In this document: positions 1 through 11,000 of the stretch, piece by piece
How positions within the stretch are numbered: the first letter of the stretch is position 1
Layout: each line of letters opens with the position of its first letter
Source of the DNA: Bacteroidota bacterium
GTDB taxonomy: Bacteria; Bacteroidota; Bacteroidia; Chitinophagales; JADJOU01
DNA: 64,000 bases
Direction: 5' to 3'
Assembly: GCA_016713645.1 (NCBI GenBank)
Contig: JADJOU010000003.1
Coordinates: 1-64,000, forward strand
The notes under the pieces: model-generated
What the model saw: the letters and a program-made list of their open reading frames with translations, nothing else
Told to the model about the DNA's origin: nothing
The model's database searches: none
Translations under genes and position numbers: made by a program

Positions 1-632
1 TTGATGCTTGCCGGCTGCCAAGTATCGCAAGGCTTTTAAATACAATTCATGGGCACGATCCATCACTTTAATATGTATTTGACTCAAATCCTCCTCACCT
101 GTCAGCGGAGTGCACTCGGTTGTGATGATATTCCCTGTATCGATTCCAGCGTCAATCCACATGATGGTATTTCCAATCATGTAAGTGTTCCGTGGCGATG
201 CACCAATTGGTGCAATTCGGTCCCCCTTTTGATATATGGAGACAGCCCTGTGTAAATTTAAAATGCCAATTTTAGGTCGAATGGAGAGCAATTTTCCTTG
301 ACCAATCGAGTGCCTGAAACGATGATTAAATCAGGTTCTAAGTCTTTGGTGAATTGATAGACGTGATCTGAATTAATATTCTCCACATCGATAATATTAA
401 CCTGCGGATAATTCGGATAGGCTCTATTGTAGAAGCTTTTCATCCCCCACCAAGCCTTGCCGATTTCAGATAGAAAGAATTTCTCATAGACTTTTCAAAA
501 AATCCCATGAATGTCCATTTCACTTTGCTCGCGCAGGTTTCTGTGACAATGCCACACAGCGGAAAATCCGCGTGAATCTTGTGCCAGCGCTCGCTGATTG
601 GACTCATTCCCTATCCAAAGTACTATTCTCAT
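1..632 (-). pseudogene. Formyltransferase family protein (methionyl-tRNA/sugar N-formyltransferase fold), frameshifted and 3'-truncated by the window edge
   Basis: The minus strand reads, across at least three frames, as a formyltransferase of the Fmt/sugar N-formyltransferase family. Visible pieces are DLIIVSGTRLVKE (bases 443-300), LHTGLSPYIKGGPNCTNW (about 255-190), and MIGNTIMWIDAGIDTGNI followed by CTPLTGEEDLSQIH (about 185-80). The last piece is the typical segment after the catalytic core. Such enzymes transfer a formyl group from N10-formyl-tetrahydrofolate to an amino sugar or to Met-tRNA. The polysaccharide setting favours an amino-sugar substrate, but that is inference. The ATG at 632-630 overlaps the stop of the upstream deacetylase (ATGA), so it was probably translationally coupled. 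The gene runs off the left edge. The indels look like sequence errors because both sides of each break stay conserved. Confidence 0.62.
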
Positions 633-1548
633 TTATATCTGATTGCTGATTTAATTTTTTCAAGTGCTTGAGAGATTCTCAAACGGGTTTCAACCAAGAT
701 TCATTGTATAATTCAATGCGCGGAATTTCAAAGAGATTGTCGCGCTGCAAGTTATAGAGATCTTTTTTACTGCCAATCCCAAAGAATAACCAGCAGCTTT
801 GCTCAATTTGATCGTCATTTCATTATAACTACCCACCGGATAAGAAATGGAAACAGACTTATGCCCCAACTTCTCTTCAATTCGATGTCGCGACAAAGTC
901 AGTTCATTTGCAATTTCATTTCATCAGACATGGTTCCAAGCATACAATGAGAGCATGTATGCGAACCAATATAATAGCCCGCTGATTTTAATTGATTGAC
1001 CTCAGCCCAATTCATCATAATTTTAGGTATCTCCACGTCGATAAATGTTTCTGCAATGCGCTGCAAGATGATAGATCTTTGCTCGTGGGTGCACTTTTTC
1101 AAATAGGGTTTTAATTTTTTGCACAAAAGCAATTCTATCTATTTCTCCGTTAAATTCTCCATTTTTAAATGCAGCATGTATAAAATCAAAAATTCAAATC
1201 AATTGCGCGCATTTTTCGTGTGTATGAACTGATGCTCCAATATATGCGTCCAAGTGAGGTGTTTTGATCAATGCAATCTGTTACAACATAAAATGAGGCT
1301 GGCACCTTATACTTAGCGAGAATAGGCGCTGCGTATTCGAGATTGTCTAGATAGCCATCGTCAAAACATGATGGTGGCAAAATGATTTTTCTTATTTAAA
1401 TCCTTCGAATGGACTAGATTTTCTATCAGTTCTACTTGATACTTCTTGGAGATGTAATGGATTGTTTTTTATCGAACAATTTCACATCCATTGGATCCCA
1501 AAGTTTATCTCTTCGATTTACTCTATGGAAAAGAAAATTTCGGACCAT
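629..1548 (-). pseudogene. Polysaccharide deacetylase (NodB/CE4-like), frameshifted
   Basis: Three reading-frame pieces join into one CE4 polysaccharide deacetylase. The first has the metal-binding start motif MFDDGYLDNLEYAAPILAKY (about 1385-1320), then a core with GYYIGSHTCSH (about 985-950), which supplies the two metal-binding histidines. It ends with ISYPVGSYNE (about 855-825), the usual YP-x-G motif. CE4 enzymes remove N- or O-acetyl groups from glycans, so this one probably trims a sugar of the polysaccharide made by this locus. ATG 1548 is the first usable start in the leading frame, because a stop lies just upstream of it. The stop at 631-629 overlaps the ATG of the formyltransferase. 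At least four single-base frame changes are needed, which suggests sequencing error. Confidence 0.7.
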
Positions 1549-1613
1549 ACCTGCAGCAATTAAATGACGCTATTCGTTCTATTCAAAGATGAAAATTTCG
1601 CTCTTAAAAAATA

Positions 1614-2506
1614 CTATTTCTTTCGCTCTAGAGGTTTAGCAGGATTCCCAATCATAATGCTATTATCATCCACATCTTTGAGCACAAACAGCTCCCATGC
1701 CAATCGTGACATGATTGCCGATATTCACTTTATTGAGTATCGAAGCACTTGGGGCTATCCATACATGATCGCCCACTTTTGTGCTCCCAGCAACCATGGC
1801 ATTTGCGATAACTAAAGAATTATTTCCTATGACGACTCCATGGGCTATATGCACCAAATTATCCACTTTAGCATGTGCCTTTAATCTAGTCGAGCCTAAA
1901 ACAGCTCTATCAATACAAGTATTGTTTCCTATTTCGACATAATCCTCCATGACAACATTTCCAATATGAGGAATCAATTCATACGCATTGGATTCATTTT
2001 TTTCGTAGCCGAATCCTACCCCTCCAATCGTATTATTATTTCCAATCTTCACATGATTAGCGATTTTGGTATTTGCGCAAATCACATTGTTGTGTCCAAT
2101 ATAAACATGTTCGCCAATTTCACAATTTTCCTCTATAACGGTATTATATCCGATAAATGCGCTTGCGCAAATTTTTGCTGAAGCGTGAATAGAGGCATTG
2201 GGTGCGATAAAGCTAGTGGGGATTTCTTTGACAAAAAATGCGGTCAATACTTTTTGAAAAGCTTGACGCGGATTGGTTACAAGTATATAGTTACAAGATT
2301 CATGCCATAGATTTTCTGGTGTATTGACGGAACAAATGATGCTAAGATTTCTCAACGAACTCAATTTTTTCAATATTGCGCTCATTGATCCAAATCAAAT
2401 CTGTTGGTTTCAACTGGTCAAATTCGATAGATGCCATATTCTCTATATGGCTGAGTTCATTGCCGATAAACCTTTCAGGTTTTAATAAAATAATGAGATC
2501 CTGCAC
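1614..2506 (-). CDS. LpxD-like acyltransferase with left-handed beta-helix repeats (two frameshifts)
   Basis: The main open piece (2385-1666) is built of hexapeptide repeats (for example IGNNTCIDRAVLGS and VKIGNNNTIGGVGFGYE) and carries DNLVHIAHGVVIG, the LpxD active-site histidine segment. The N-terminal LpxD-type domain continues upstream in another frame (about 2506-2390, with FIGNELSHIENMASIEFDQL). The C-terminus continues after a frame change near 1690 as VDDNSIMIGNPAKPLE and stops at 1616. Classical LpxD adds 3-hydroxyacyl chains to UDP-glucosamine derivatives for lipid A. Lying inside a glycan locus, this copy could instead acylate an amino sugar of the polysaccharide. The GTG start at 2506 is tentative and overlaps the end of the upstream PIG-L gene. 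Confidence 0.72.
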
Positions 2507-2996
2507 ATGACATCTTTTTCATCGAGGCTAAAGAAAGTGGAAGTATTAAAATTCAAATTGTTCCAAATCAATTCATAGGCGAAAATGGTGCGATTCTTAA
2601 ATGCTCGAAGTCCTTCTGTAGCGATGGTATGATGATCTTGGTGAACATCGTGCAAAGCGGGCATAAATATCACGTCTGGATTGATATCCTTGCGCATTTT
2701 TATCAAATCCTCCAAGATTTCTTGCCTTCTAAAATTAAATGTTCGCACTTCGTATTTGAATAGAATTAAATTCTCGGGTTTGATGCCCAAAACTTTCGTT
2801 GCTTCTTTGACTTCGGTAATGAGAATATCTCTAGGGAATTGAGGCAAAACGGATTGCTCACAGGCAGAGAGAAAGCCGCATAATAGACAGTATGTCCATT
2901 ATTGATCAATTTGCGAATTGTTCCTCCGCAGCCAAATTCGCCATCATCTGTGTGAGGTGCAAGAATTAAAATAGTTGAAGGTTTGCTAAACATCAT
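2482..2996 (-). CDS. PIG-L/LmbE family N-deacetylase (one frameshift, short C-terminus)
   Basis: The product begins with the family signature APHTDDGEFGCGGT (zinc-binding PHxDD), continues after a frame change near 2850 with DILITEVKEATKVLGI, and has the second metal site HDVHQDHH. The family removes N-acetyl groups from N-acetylglucosamine-type substrates, including small glycans and glycolipids. The start ATG at 2996 lies within the last codons of the upstream glycosyltransferase, so the two are translationally linked. The usual last 60-80 residues of the family are missing: the frame stops after SLDEKDVM, exactly where the LpxD-like gene begins. Either this copy is naturally short or bases have been lost from the assembly here. 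Confidence 0.75.
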
Positions 2997-4295
2997 TTTT
3001 AAATAAAAAATTTACAAGTAATTGAGCTTGATATTCCCTCGAAAGAAGGTAAATTTCACGATCCGTTATACTGGTTTCTAAATTTGCTTTTTTTTCAAAG
3101 ATATCAAACCTTTGAAGAAGAAAAGAACAAACTTCATCTGGACTAATTGCAATCGTGTGTATATCTCTATTTCTAAAGAAATTTGACTCTTTATTTTTCA
3201 CTAATGGGACACTTAAAATAGGTCTTTTTGTCGCTGCATAAACGGAGCATTTAGCGCCAATAAATCCTTTAGCTGGATCACCTGCTATTAGATTGAGCAA
3301 GACGCAAGACATTTTTGATATAAAACCGCTTTCTCAAAAGGCACATGGCCGATTATTTCAACATGATTGGGAAATGCTTCGCGCGTTCGATAAGCTTCTT
3401 GAACAGCAGAGTTCATCACAGCGTCTATCCCGACAAATCTCAATTTTACCTTCGAGGGATCAGAACATTTCTACATGAAGCTCTTAAAGCCCAATGCAAA
3501 AGTTTTATAATAGTCGAAATCGTACATTAGACCTGTATACGTAATAATAAATTCGCTGGGATATTCGTTGTATTCAACTCGATTTACTACCTCTAAATCA
3601 GATCAATTTTATATGATGACATAATTGTGAATAGCCGTTCTAGATTCAATATTTCGAGCTATTTGATCGGCAACTGTTGAGAAGCTTTTAGCGCTCTTTA
3701 AATATCTCTTTTCAAAGAAGGATTCAAGGGTATTCATGAATCTATTCATCAAACTCTTATTGTGTTCTCTGATGTGATTGCCAATCCAATCATCTCTATA
3801 ATCTGCATGCCAAGGAATACCAAACTCTTCAGAAAGCTGAGAAGCATATTTAAACAAAATATATGGTTCACCTGTTGCGATGATATAATCTACTTTATGC
3901 AACTTTAAATATTCCTTTGAAGCAAAATAGAGTTCACGCTTGCTATCAAAAATCGTGGTAAACAAGTCAAAAACATTGTAGAACAGAGTCAATAATCTCC
4001 GCAGACCGGCATATTTGAGGCCAAATTTGGCCATTAATTTATCGCGATAATTTTGTCGATAAGGGACCCTGATTATATCACCTAAATTTGTTTGTTCTGT
4101 CTCAACAGCTTGATTTGTCTTTAGAACGATGCTATCTGTGGAGCCATATTTTACGCCTTCCCAATGCCTTGTTACTACAGTGGGAATTGCACCAGACTTA
4201 GAAAAATATTTATACCAGGAATAAGGTCTTTGCGCTCCAACCGAATTTAATGGAGGAAAATCATACGCTAAAATTAGAACCTTTTTATTCGTCAT
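2986..4295 (-). pseudogene. Glycosyltransferase, GT4-like, frameshifted
   Basis: The N-terminal piece (4295-3609) starts MTNKKVLILAYDFPPLNSVG, the usual opening of GT-B fold glycosyltransferases, and contains DYIIATGEPY and WHADYRDDWIGN. After a frame change near 3610 it continues with EYPSEFIITYTGLMYDF. Another change near 3310 leads into the last piece (3312-2986), with GAKCSVYAATKRPILS, the segment preceding the usual nucleotide-sugar contact region. The enzyme probably adds a sugar to the polysaccharide or its lipid carrier at the inner membrane. The acceptor and donor cannot be told. At least two frame changes interrupt it. It is the first gene of a minus-strand run that continues with PIG-L and LpxD-like genes, and it faces a divergent glycosyltransferase across about 280 bp. 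Confidence 0.75.
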
Positions 4296-4348
4296 TAAAA
4301 TCGCTTATTTTGACACGAAACTAAAGCCTGTAGTGTCAACATTGAACA

Positions 4349-4380
4349 CAAATATATATCAAATGGCTGCGATTTGTAAA
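4349..4380 (-). promoter_or_regulatory. Possible minus-strand promoter (TATATTTG)
   Basis: The minus strand shows TATATTTG at 4356-4349, a match to the Bacteroidota -7 element TAnnTTTG, about 55 bp before the glycosyltransferase ATG at 4295. No clear TTTG at the -33 position is seen, so the call is weak. Confidence 0.3.
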
Positions 4381-4551
4381 AAATCCTTCTAGATTCTTTA
4401 TAGACATAGATTTTATAGGCTTGCACGAATATCTATGGCGGTTAGATATATCCATTACAAGACATATTTACATAGTGTGAATCCGCATGCATTGTCAGTA
4501 AAATAGGGCAAAAATGGCCTTCAATAATTCTGCTCAATTAAAAATATAGTT

Positions 4552-4575
4552 TAAATTTGTCTATATTTTTCTTAG
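4552..4575 (+). promoter_or_regulatory. Possible plus-strand promoter (TAAATTTG)
   Basis: TAAATTTG at 4552-4559 matches the TAnnTTTG -7 element and lies 16 bases before the ATG of the plus-strand glycosyltransferase. The -33 box is not recognisable, and the leader would be very short. Confidence 0.3.
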
Positions 4576-5715
4576 ATGCTCATTCAAATATATCCAGCAT
4601 TTCATCAAGCGAATAATTCATCTAGAATGCAGCGGACATCACTTGCCTATGCTGAAGCACGGCCAAATGAGCAGATTCTCTGGTTTGGTTTGAGTCATAT
4701 TGAAAATTCCACATTAAAAATCAGCGATAAAATTGATGTAGTCAATCTTTATGTTACGAGTAAAATGGTATAAAATCCCTGTTATTGGGCGATTTCTCAG
4801 CCAAATGGATTGGTATTTTAAAATAAAAAGCAGCTCCATCAAATGGGCATTCAGAAGGCTGAAATCATTCAGTCTAATTCAGTCAGTGATTTGATTATCT
4901 CCTATTTAATTTCAAAAGATTGGGTGCTAAATTGTTTTATGACGCACATGAATTGGAGACAGAGCGAAATGAATTAAGGGAATTCATCAATTTTTAGACA
5001 AAAAATAGAGCGCGCATATATTCATAAAGCGAAAGAAATATTTGTTGTGAGCACCTCTATTTTAAATTGGTACAAAAGCCACTATGGGGTTGAAAACATT
5101 TCGCTCATTCGCAATTTGCCCACGTTTTCAAAGGACAGCGAGCTGCTAGAAGTAGAGGATATTAAATCTAGACTTCAGATACCAAAAGATCAATTGCTCT
5201 TTATCTATTTAGGTATGCTTTCTAACGGGCGAGGCATACAAGCAATCATCGAAGCATTTAAAAATTCGACTGACAAACACATTGCTTTTATTGGGTATGG
5301 ACCACTGACAAAATTAATTCAAGAAACATCGATAGTGCATAAGCATATTCATTTTATACAGGCGATAGCACCAAAAGAAATTCAATCATTTATAAGAACT
5401 GCAGACGTTGGAATCTCTTTGATTGAAAACACCTGTTTGAGTTACTATTACTGCATGCCAAATAAGATGTGGGAATATTTAAATTCCTGTATACCCATTA
5501 TTGTGAGCGACTTTCCCGATATGGGTGATTTTGTCAAAACACATAAAGTTGGCTGGCCGGCGGAACCTTCAGTTGCTGGATTAAAAAAACTATTGAGCGA
5601 ACTCAATGTTGAAGAAGTTTTAAATGCAAAGGAGACAATTCGCAAGACTTCTATTCCCACTTGGAATGACGACAAGATTAAACTGACAAAAATTTACGAA
5701 TTAGCATGCAAATAA
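4576..5715 (+). pseudogene. Glycosyltransferase, GT4-like, frameshifted
   Basis: The C-terminal two thirds (5047-5715) is a clear GT-B glycosyltransferase domain with LLFIYLGMLSNGRGIQAIIE, then GISLIENTCLSYYYCMPNKMWEYL containing the nucleotide-sugar-binding region, and PIIVSDFPDMG. The N-terminal third starts at ATG 4576 (MLIQIYPAFHQANNSSRMQR) and is broken near 4770, 4860, 4920 and 4990. A recognisable FYDAHELETERNE lies at about 4940-4975. It heads a plus-strand run whose next gene (HisH-like) overlaps its last codons, so the genes are co-transcribed. Donor sugar and linkage are unknown. The breaks are single-base indels in otherwise conserved sequence. Confidence 0.75.
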
Positions 5716-6318
5716 CCATAGTAGATTATAAAATGGGCAACCTAGGGTCCATTCAAAACATGCTCAAAAGCTCGGTTATAAATCAATTGTATCTTCTGAT
5801 CTTCAATGTATAGAAGACGCTGAGAAATTGATTTTACCTGGTAGGCGCATTTGATAATGGCATGAATAATATCAGGACATTAGGTTTGGAAGGCATATTG
5901 AAGAAAAAATTTTAGAGGACAAAACGCCGATATTGGGGATATGCTTGGGAATGCAACTCATGACCCAAGGCAGTGAAGAGGGCATACAAAAAGGCTTAGG
6001 TTGGATTAACGCTCGAGTGGAAAATTCAATTTCAAAGAAAATAATGAAAATCTCAGGATACCGCATATGGGATGGAACTACACGACTTGTCTTCGCGAGA
6101 GTATCACTTTGGCGAGAAATGCCTGATGAGACGCGATTCTATTATGTTCACTCCTATTGCCTAAAAGATATTCACGTAGCGCATGCCTTGCTCACCGCTG
6201 ATTGGGGGAAATTTCTGTTCTGGCTTCGAACAGGGGAATATTTTGGCGTGCAATTTCATCCAGAAAAAGTCATAAATTTGGAAAGCAGCTATTGAAAAAT
6301 TTTATAACCAATTATTGA
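5706..6318 (+). pseudogene. hisH: HisH-like glutamine amidotransferase subunit for sugar amidation, frameshifted
   Basis: The product starts MQITIVDYKMGNLGSI and contains the class I glutaminase signature ILGICLGMQLMTQGSEEG with the nucleophilic cysteine. It later has RFYYVHSY and EYFGVQFHPEKS, which give the catalytic His and Glu. It would release ammonia from glutamine and channel it through the HisF partner. Co-location with hisF and an N-acetyl sugar amidotransferase, and the absence of other histidine genes, point to polysaccharide biosynthesis rather than histidine synthesis. This matches the WbpG-HisH2-HisF2 arrangement known from O-antigen loci. ATG 5706 overlaps the end of the glycosyltransferase. 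Frame breaks are seen near 5765, 5840, 5880, 6040 and 6280. Confidence 0.78.
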
Positions 6319-6319
6319 A

Positions 6320-7086
6320 ATGCTATTAAAAAGAGTGATTCCTGTCTTACTATTGCAGAATGATGGATTGGTAAAACCAAACAATTTTCGCATCCTCAAT
6401 ATATAGGCGACCCGATCAATGCGGTCAAAATATTCAATGAAAAAAGAAGTAGATGAATTGGTCGTTTTAGATATCGATGCAGCGAGAAAAACCGCAAACC
6501 CAATTTCACATTAATCAAAGAAATTGCTAGCGAATGCTTTATGCCACTTGCGTATGGCGGCGGAATCCAGAACATGAATGATGTAAATACCCTTATAAAA
6601 AGTGGTGTTGAAAAAGTGATTTTAAATACGAGTATCTATAATAATCCTTCATTTATACGCGAGGTTTCAGATTCTATTGGCGCATCGTCAACAGTAGTTT
6701 GTATTGATTACAAAATAGATAGCAATGGGAACCCGCACGTGTATTCGCAGGGTGGTTCAAAAAACAAGCATTGAAATTGGAGGAATGGATTCCAAAGTTG
6801 GAAAGTTTAGGTGCTGGTGAAATACTTCTCCAACATATCGACGGTGATGGGATGTATTCAGGATATGATTTGGAAACGGCTAAAAAGGTGAGTAAATTAT
6901 GTCAACTGCCCATTATTCTCTGCGGTGGTGCTTCAAAAATCGAGGATTTCAAAAGCCTTTGAATTGGACATCAATGGGGCCGCAGCGGGAAGTTTATTTG
7001 TCTATTATACAAAAAAGCGAGGCATATTGATCAATTACCCAGATCAAGAAGAACTAAAAATCTTGAATACACATGAATCAAATTAA
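6320..7086 (+). pseudogene. hisF: HisF-like cyclase-family subunit for sugar amidation, frameshifted
   Basis: The protein starts MLLKRVIPVLLLQNDGLVK and joins through several frames. Family motifs include DELVVLDIDA, CFMPLAYGGGIQNM, GVEKVILNTS, GAGEILLQHIDGDGM and LPIILCGGASKIEDF, all typical of the HisF barrel. With HisH it would deliver ammonia. Genuine HisF closes an imidazole ring, whereas copies in glycan loci supply ammonia to a sugar amidotransferase, which fits the next gene. The ATG follows the HisH stop by one base. The stop (taa 7084-7086) overlaps the start of the amidotransferase. Frame breaks lie near 6375, 6440, 6500, 6765 and 6955. Confidence 0.78.
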
Positions 7087-8214
7087 AGAATTTCAAGTCT
7101 GCACAAAATGTGTGTTGGATAGTCATGCGATCCAACCATGGACTTTGACATTGATGGTATTGTAATTACTGTCATCTCTATGACGAAATTATGCAAAAGC
7201 GATTTGTATTTGGCAAAGGAGGGCGGAAGCAGGACTAAATAGGATTGTTGCAGAGATAAAGAGAATGGGAAAGGAAAAGAATATGATTGCATAGTAGGAT
7301 TGAGTGGTGGGGTAGATAGTACCTATATAGCTTGGCATGCAAAGAAATTGGGATTGCGACCATTGGCCGTGCATTTAGACAATGGATGGAATTCTGAATT
7401 GGCCGTGATGAATATTCAGAATATTCAAAAAATTGGATTTCGATTTGTACACCTATGTCATCAATTGGGCAGAATTTAGAGATATGCAAAGGGCATATAT
7501 CATTGCTGGTGTAGTGGATATCGAAGCCTTAACAGATCATGCCATTTCATCTACCCTTCAGCGGAGTTGCGAAAGAAACATGACATTCACTATGTACTAT
7601 CTGGAGAAAGTGTAGAAACAGAGGGAATACTTCCTCAGTCTTGGATTCACAATAAGTCAGACCATATCAACATCAAAGCCATTCACAAACAATTCGGCAC
7701 CATGGAAGCGCCGAGTTTTCCCTATCACAGTTATTGGACTAAATTATTCTTTGGAAGATTTAATACACTGAAATTTGTTCCAATATTGAATTATATCTCT
7801 TACAATAAGGAAGAGGCAAAAAAAATTATTATTCGCGACCTCTCTTGGAGAGATTATGGTGGAAAGCATTATGAATCTGTTTTTACAAGATTTTACCAAT
7901 CGTATATCTTACCTGTAAAATTTAAAATAGACAAACGGAAGTCCCATTATTCTGCGCTCATTGGGGCGAATCAAATCAGCAGGGAAGATGCTATAAACGC
8001 GCTCAAACAACCCATAGACAGCGCAGAGCGCATCGCTTTGAAGACAAGAGTATATCATCAAAAATTAAACTTTACGGAAGCCGAATTTGATGAAATCAAG
8101 AAACGCCCGCCAGCGAATACGCTTGGATTTTCTAGCGCAATTCATATACTGAATCGATACAAGAAAATTTTGTGGCCACTCATATCGCTCATCAGAAATA
8201 AAAAATTAAATTGA
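7073..8214 (+). pseudogene. N-acetyl sugar amidotransferase (WbpG/PseA-like), frameshifted 5' half
   Basis: Starts MNQIKEFQVCTKCVLD, with an N-terminal CxxC and a second CNYC-type pair (a zinc knuckle, partly in another frame). The PP-loop ATP pyrophosphatase motif IVGLSGGVDSTYIAWHA lies at about 7290-7340, followed by LGLRPLAVHLDNGWNSE. The 3' half (7567-8214) is open and contains YVLSGESVETEGILP and RDLSWRDYGGKHYESVFTRF, signatures of this family. The enzyme adenylates and amidates the N-acetyl group of a sugar to give an acetamidino sugar, using ammonia from HisH/HisF. The sugar could be a mannuronate or a nonulosonate derivative, and the sequence does not decide. Frame breaks occur near 7115, 7150, 7220, 7255, 7420 and 7560. 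Confidence 0.82.
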
Positions 8215-8261
8215 GTTTTAGTCAACCGTCAGGATTATTGGGATGATTTTATATTCGCTTT

Positions 8262-10047
8262 CTACAAAAAAGCATTCATCATAAATGCTTTCCAATCGTC
8301 AATCTCAGCAGTTTTTGAAAGAATGCCGCGGCCTTGCAATTTAGATTTTCCTCATGAATTTTATCTTGCACGTAAGGTTCTCTCATCCATTGATTATGGG
8401 GTGATTCAAATCCAATTTTATCTCTCCGCCAACAGATCTCTTGAATCAATTTATCTTCCATTGATTTTCTAAGAATGTATTTTGACCAACCATCTTTTAA
8501 AAAAATTTCTGAAGGCAGGGAAAAAACAAATTCGACCAATTTGTGAGAAAGAAAAGGCAATCTAACTTCCACGCCATGAGCCATGGCATTTCTATCTGCA
8601 AATCTCAGTAATTTTTCCTAAGCCATAATTCATCAATTCATATCGCAAGTCTCTTTCAAACCATTGAAATTGGCAAATGGCTTATTTTGACTTTCAAAAT
8701 GATTGAATAAAAATCGCTTTGAAGATATGACTTATAATCTACCATTCGATATTTCTAGTAATCCTTCAGAAAAAGCATGCTTTAACTTAGGGAAATACGT
8801 TTGAAATAAAAAATCAAGGTCTCAATATGATTATAAGAATGGCGTTGATTCAATAAATTATAGTGATAAAAATAGATATATGTCGCCAAAAGCATTTCAC
8901 GTAGGAATGGGGCAAAATCGATGTGATATCCGCACAAAATTCATCAGCCCTTGCCCATCTAGATGACGACAACATTCTCCTTTCTCGCCAATTTATAAAC
9001 GCTCCATTGCGCAACAATACTGCCAGTCTGAAAAGGTTCTTCTTGATGAAAAATAATGTGATCTAATATTTCGCAAGTGCTGCAGTTTATTCCATGCATT
9101 GTGCTGATGAATGTTTAAAACATGCGTCATTTTTTATAAACATCCCTTCATCTTTGAAAAATTTTCAAATCGAGCTGAAAAGCAATGCTGTTTACTTTCT
9201 TTTACAAATTGATTTATAATCGTGACAATAGAGGAAGAGTCGAAACCTCCTGAGAGGGAACTGCCAAGCGATACGTCCGATCGCATGCGCAACGCGACGG
9301 AACATATCAATAGATCGGAATTTATCAATCACTTGACTCTCGCTTAAATGGCTATTCTCCTCGGTAATTTTAATATCCCAATATTGTTGAATGGTCATTT
9401 TACCATTCTTCCAAATTAAATAATGTCCAGCCTCTAATTTTTGAATATCATTAAAAAATGTCTCTGATTTAATTTGTGGATTCTCTACAATATCATGCGA
9501 GGTAAGAGAAAAGCATATTGTTTATTAAATCCTTTGGACGCCAACTGCCCATAATGCTTTCATCTCAGAGGCAAAATAAAAATTATCCTCTTTATCGATA
9601 TGATAGAAAAATGGTTTTTCTCCAAATCTATCTCGCGCAAAATAAGGTGTTCTCAACATTATCCCAAATCGCGAAAGAAAACATCCCATCAAAATAATCA
9701 AGGCAATTTCCTTATAACAATCATATGACGCAAGCAACACTTCTGTATCAGAATCTGAATTAAAATTAGGATAAACTGCTAAGTCCTTTTTAATTTCAAT
9801 ATAGTTATAGATTTCTCCATTAAAAAGTGATGGAATATCGTTCCAGGTAATGCATGGGCTGGGCGCCGTTTTCTGAGAGGTCTAGAATGGATAATCTTCT
9901 ATGGCCAAGTCCGATTCTTTGGTTTGCATCCGTCCATTGTCCTTCCCCATCAGGACCTCGATGCGCAATTGCATCCGTCATCTTTTGGAGAATGGTTCGC
10001 TCCACCTTGAATCTGCTATTTGATAAAATTCCAGCTATTCCACACAT
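8262..10047 (-). pseudogene. asnB: Asparagine synthase (glutamine-hydrolysing) family protein, heavily frameshifted
   Basis: The N-terminus MCGIAGILSNSRFKVERTIL has the Cys2 nucleophile of class II glutaminases. IAHRGPDGEGQW, LGHRRLSILDLS and CARDRFGEKPFFYH follow. The synthetase domain shows SLGSSLSGGFDSSSI (PP-loop SGGxDSS) and, near the C-terminus, HGVEVRLPFLSHKLVEFVFSLP. The last residues DDWKAFMMNAFL end at a tag at 8264-8262. AsnB-like proteins in glycan loci often amidate a uronic-acid or sugar carboxylate, so a role in the polysaccharide is more likely than free asparagine synthesis, though unproven. The segment 8585-9130 is so damaged that only fragments can be read. The ATG lies 3 bp after the stop of the upstream glycosyltransferase. 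Confidence 0.75.
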
Positions 10048-10049
10048 AA

Positions 10050-11000
10050 TTAATCTATTCTAGATTTTTGAAGAAATTTCACGTATTTATCTAAATTAGC
10101 TTCAAAAGTATATCGCTGTTGGATGGATTCTCTTTGCCCTTTTTCCAATTTCTTGAAAAGTCGCTCCTGCGAGACAACACTTTTCAATTACCACTTGCCA
10201 ATCTTCTTTGACTTTACGAGAAAGGAATCAACTCCATCATTGAACAATTTCATTATTAACTGTTACCCCACTAGCTATGCTTACGATCCCAAACCCCATG
10301 TATTGAATCAATTTAAATCCGCATTTTCCTTTACTAACTTCATCGTTTTCTATGGGCATCAAACCAACATCAATCTTATACATTTCATCTATTTCTGTGT
10401 TGAGGCTCCATGGGATATTCTCTATTTCAAAATCAACAGGATCTGTAACTTCTTTTCCACTAATGACGATTAGTTTAATGGGAAATTTTTTACTCACCTT
10501 ATTCAAAATGGGAACAAGTGTCTTTAGCAAGGATAAATTTCACGCCGCCTATCCATCCCAAAGCAATTCGGTCCTTCTCAAAATATTGTTTATAATAATA
10601 CTTTTGATAATCTACGCAAGTTGGAATAATACAAACATCGCATTCTTTTACATGGCTTGCATGTAAGAACAAACTCCTTGAGATAAGAACTGCCAACAAT
10701 AAACCTTGAGTTCATTTTAATTGAATCATAAAATTTTGAACCACTCTCTTGCATGATAATACCAAACATAGATTTTATTTCCCTTGGTTCATTCTTACTG
10801 GCCGAAATATTATCATCAAAATCCAGTATTACATTTGGATGTATTGCTATCAATCAATTTTTGATAAAACAATTTTCCATAATCATTGAAAAGAAGATTC
10901 CCTTCTCACAACGACGGTTTCAAATTGATATGAATAAAATTGAGCTCAATTTCGAAGCATTGAGATAATAAAATAATTGATGCATGTTCCATTTGGATTG
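10050..11000 (-). pseudogene. Glycosyltransferase, GT4-like, frameshifted
   Basis: Pieces on the minus strand join into a GT-B glycosyltransferase: LDFDDNISASKNEPREIKSM (about 10830-10770), then HVKECDVCIIPTCVDYQKYY, DRIALGWIGG, and a C-terminal domain with YKIDVGLMPIENDEVSKGKC and GFKLIQYMGFGIVSIASGV (about 10385-10270). It ends with FEANLDKYVKFLQKSRID before a stop at 10052-10050. The fold transfers sugars from nucleotide donors, but the substrate is unknown. The 5' end is uncertain: a further minus-strand open stretch (11273-11007, with VRILLLKFFHIDFYKSF) may hold its N-terminus. At least five frame changes are needed. It precedes the AsnB-like gene and was probably co-transcribed with it. 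Confidence 0.62.

Noticed and set aside
49..255. Plus-strand 68-residue frame
   Set aside because: It lies opposite a recognisable formyltransferase segment (MIGNTIMWIDAGIDTG) on the minus strand.
5706..7086. Histidine biosynthesis operon
   Set aside because: Only HisH-like and HisF-like genes are present, next to an N-acetyl sugar amidotransferase and glycosyltransferases.
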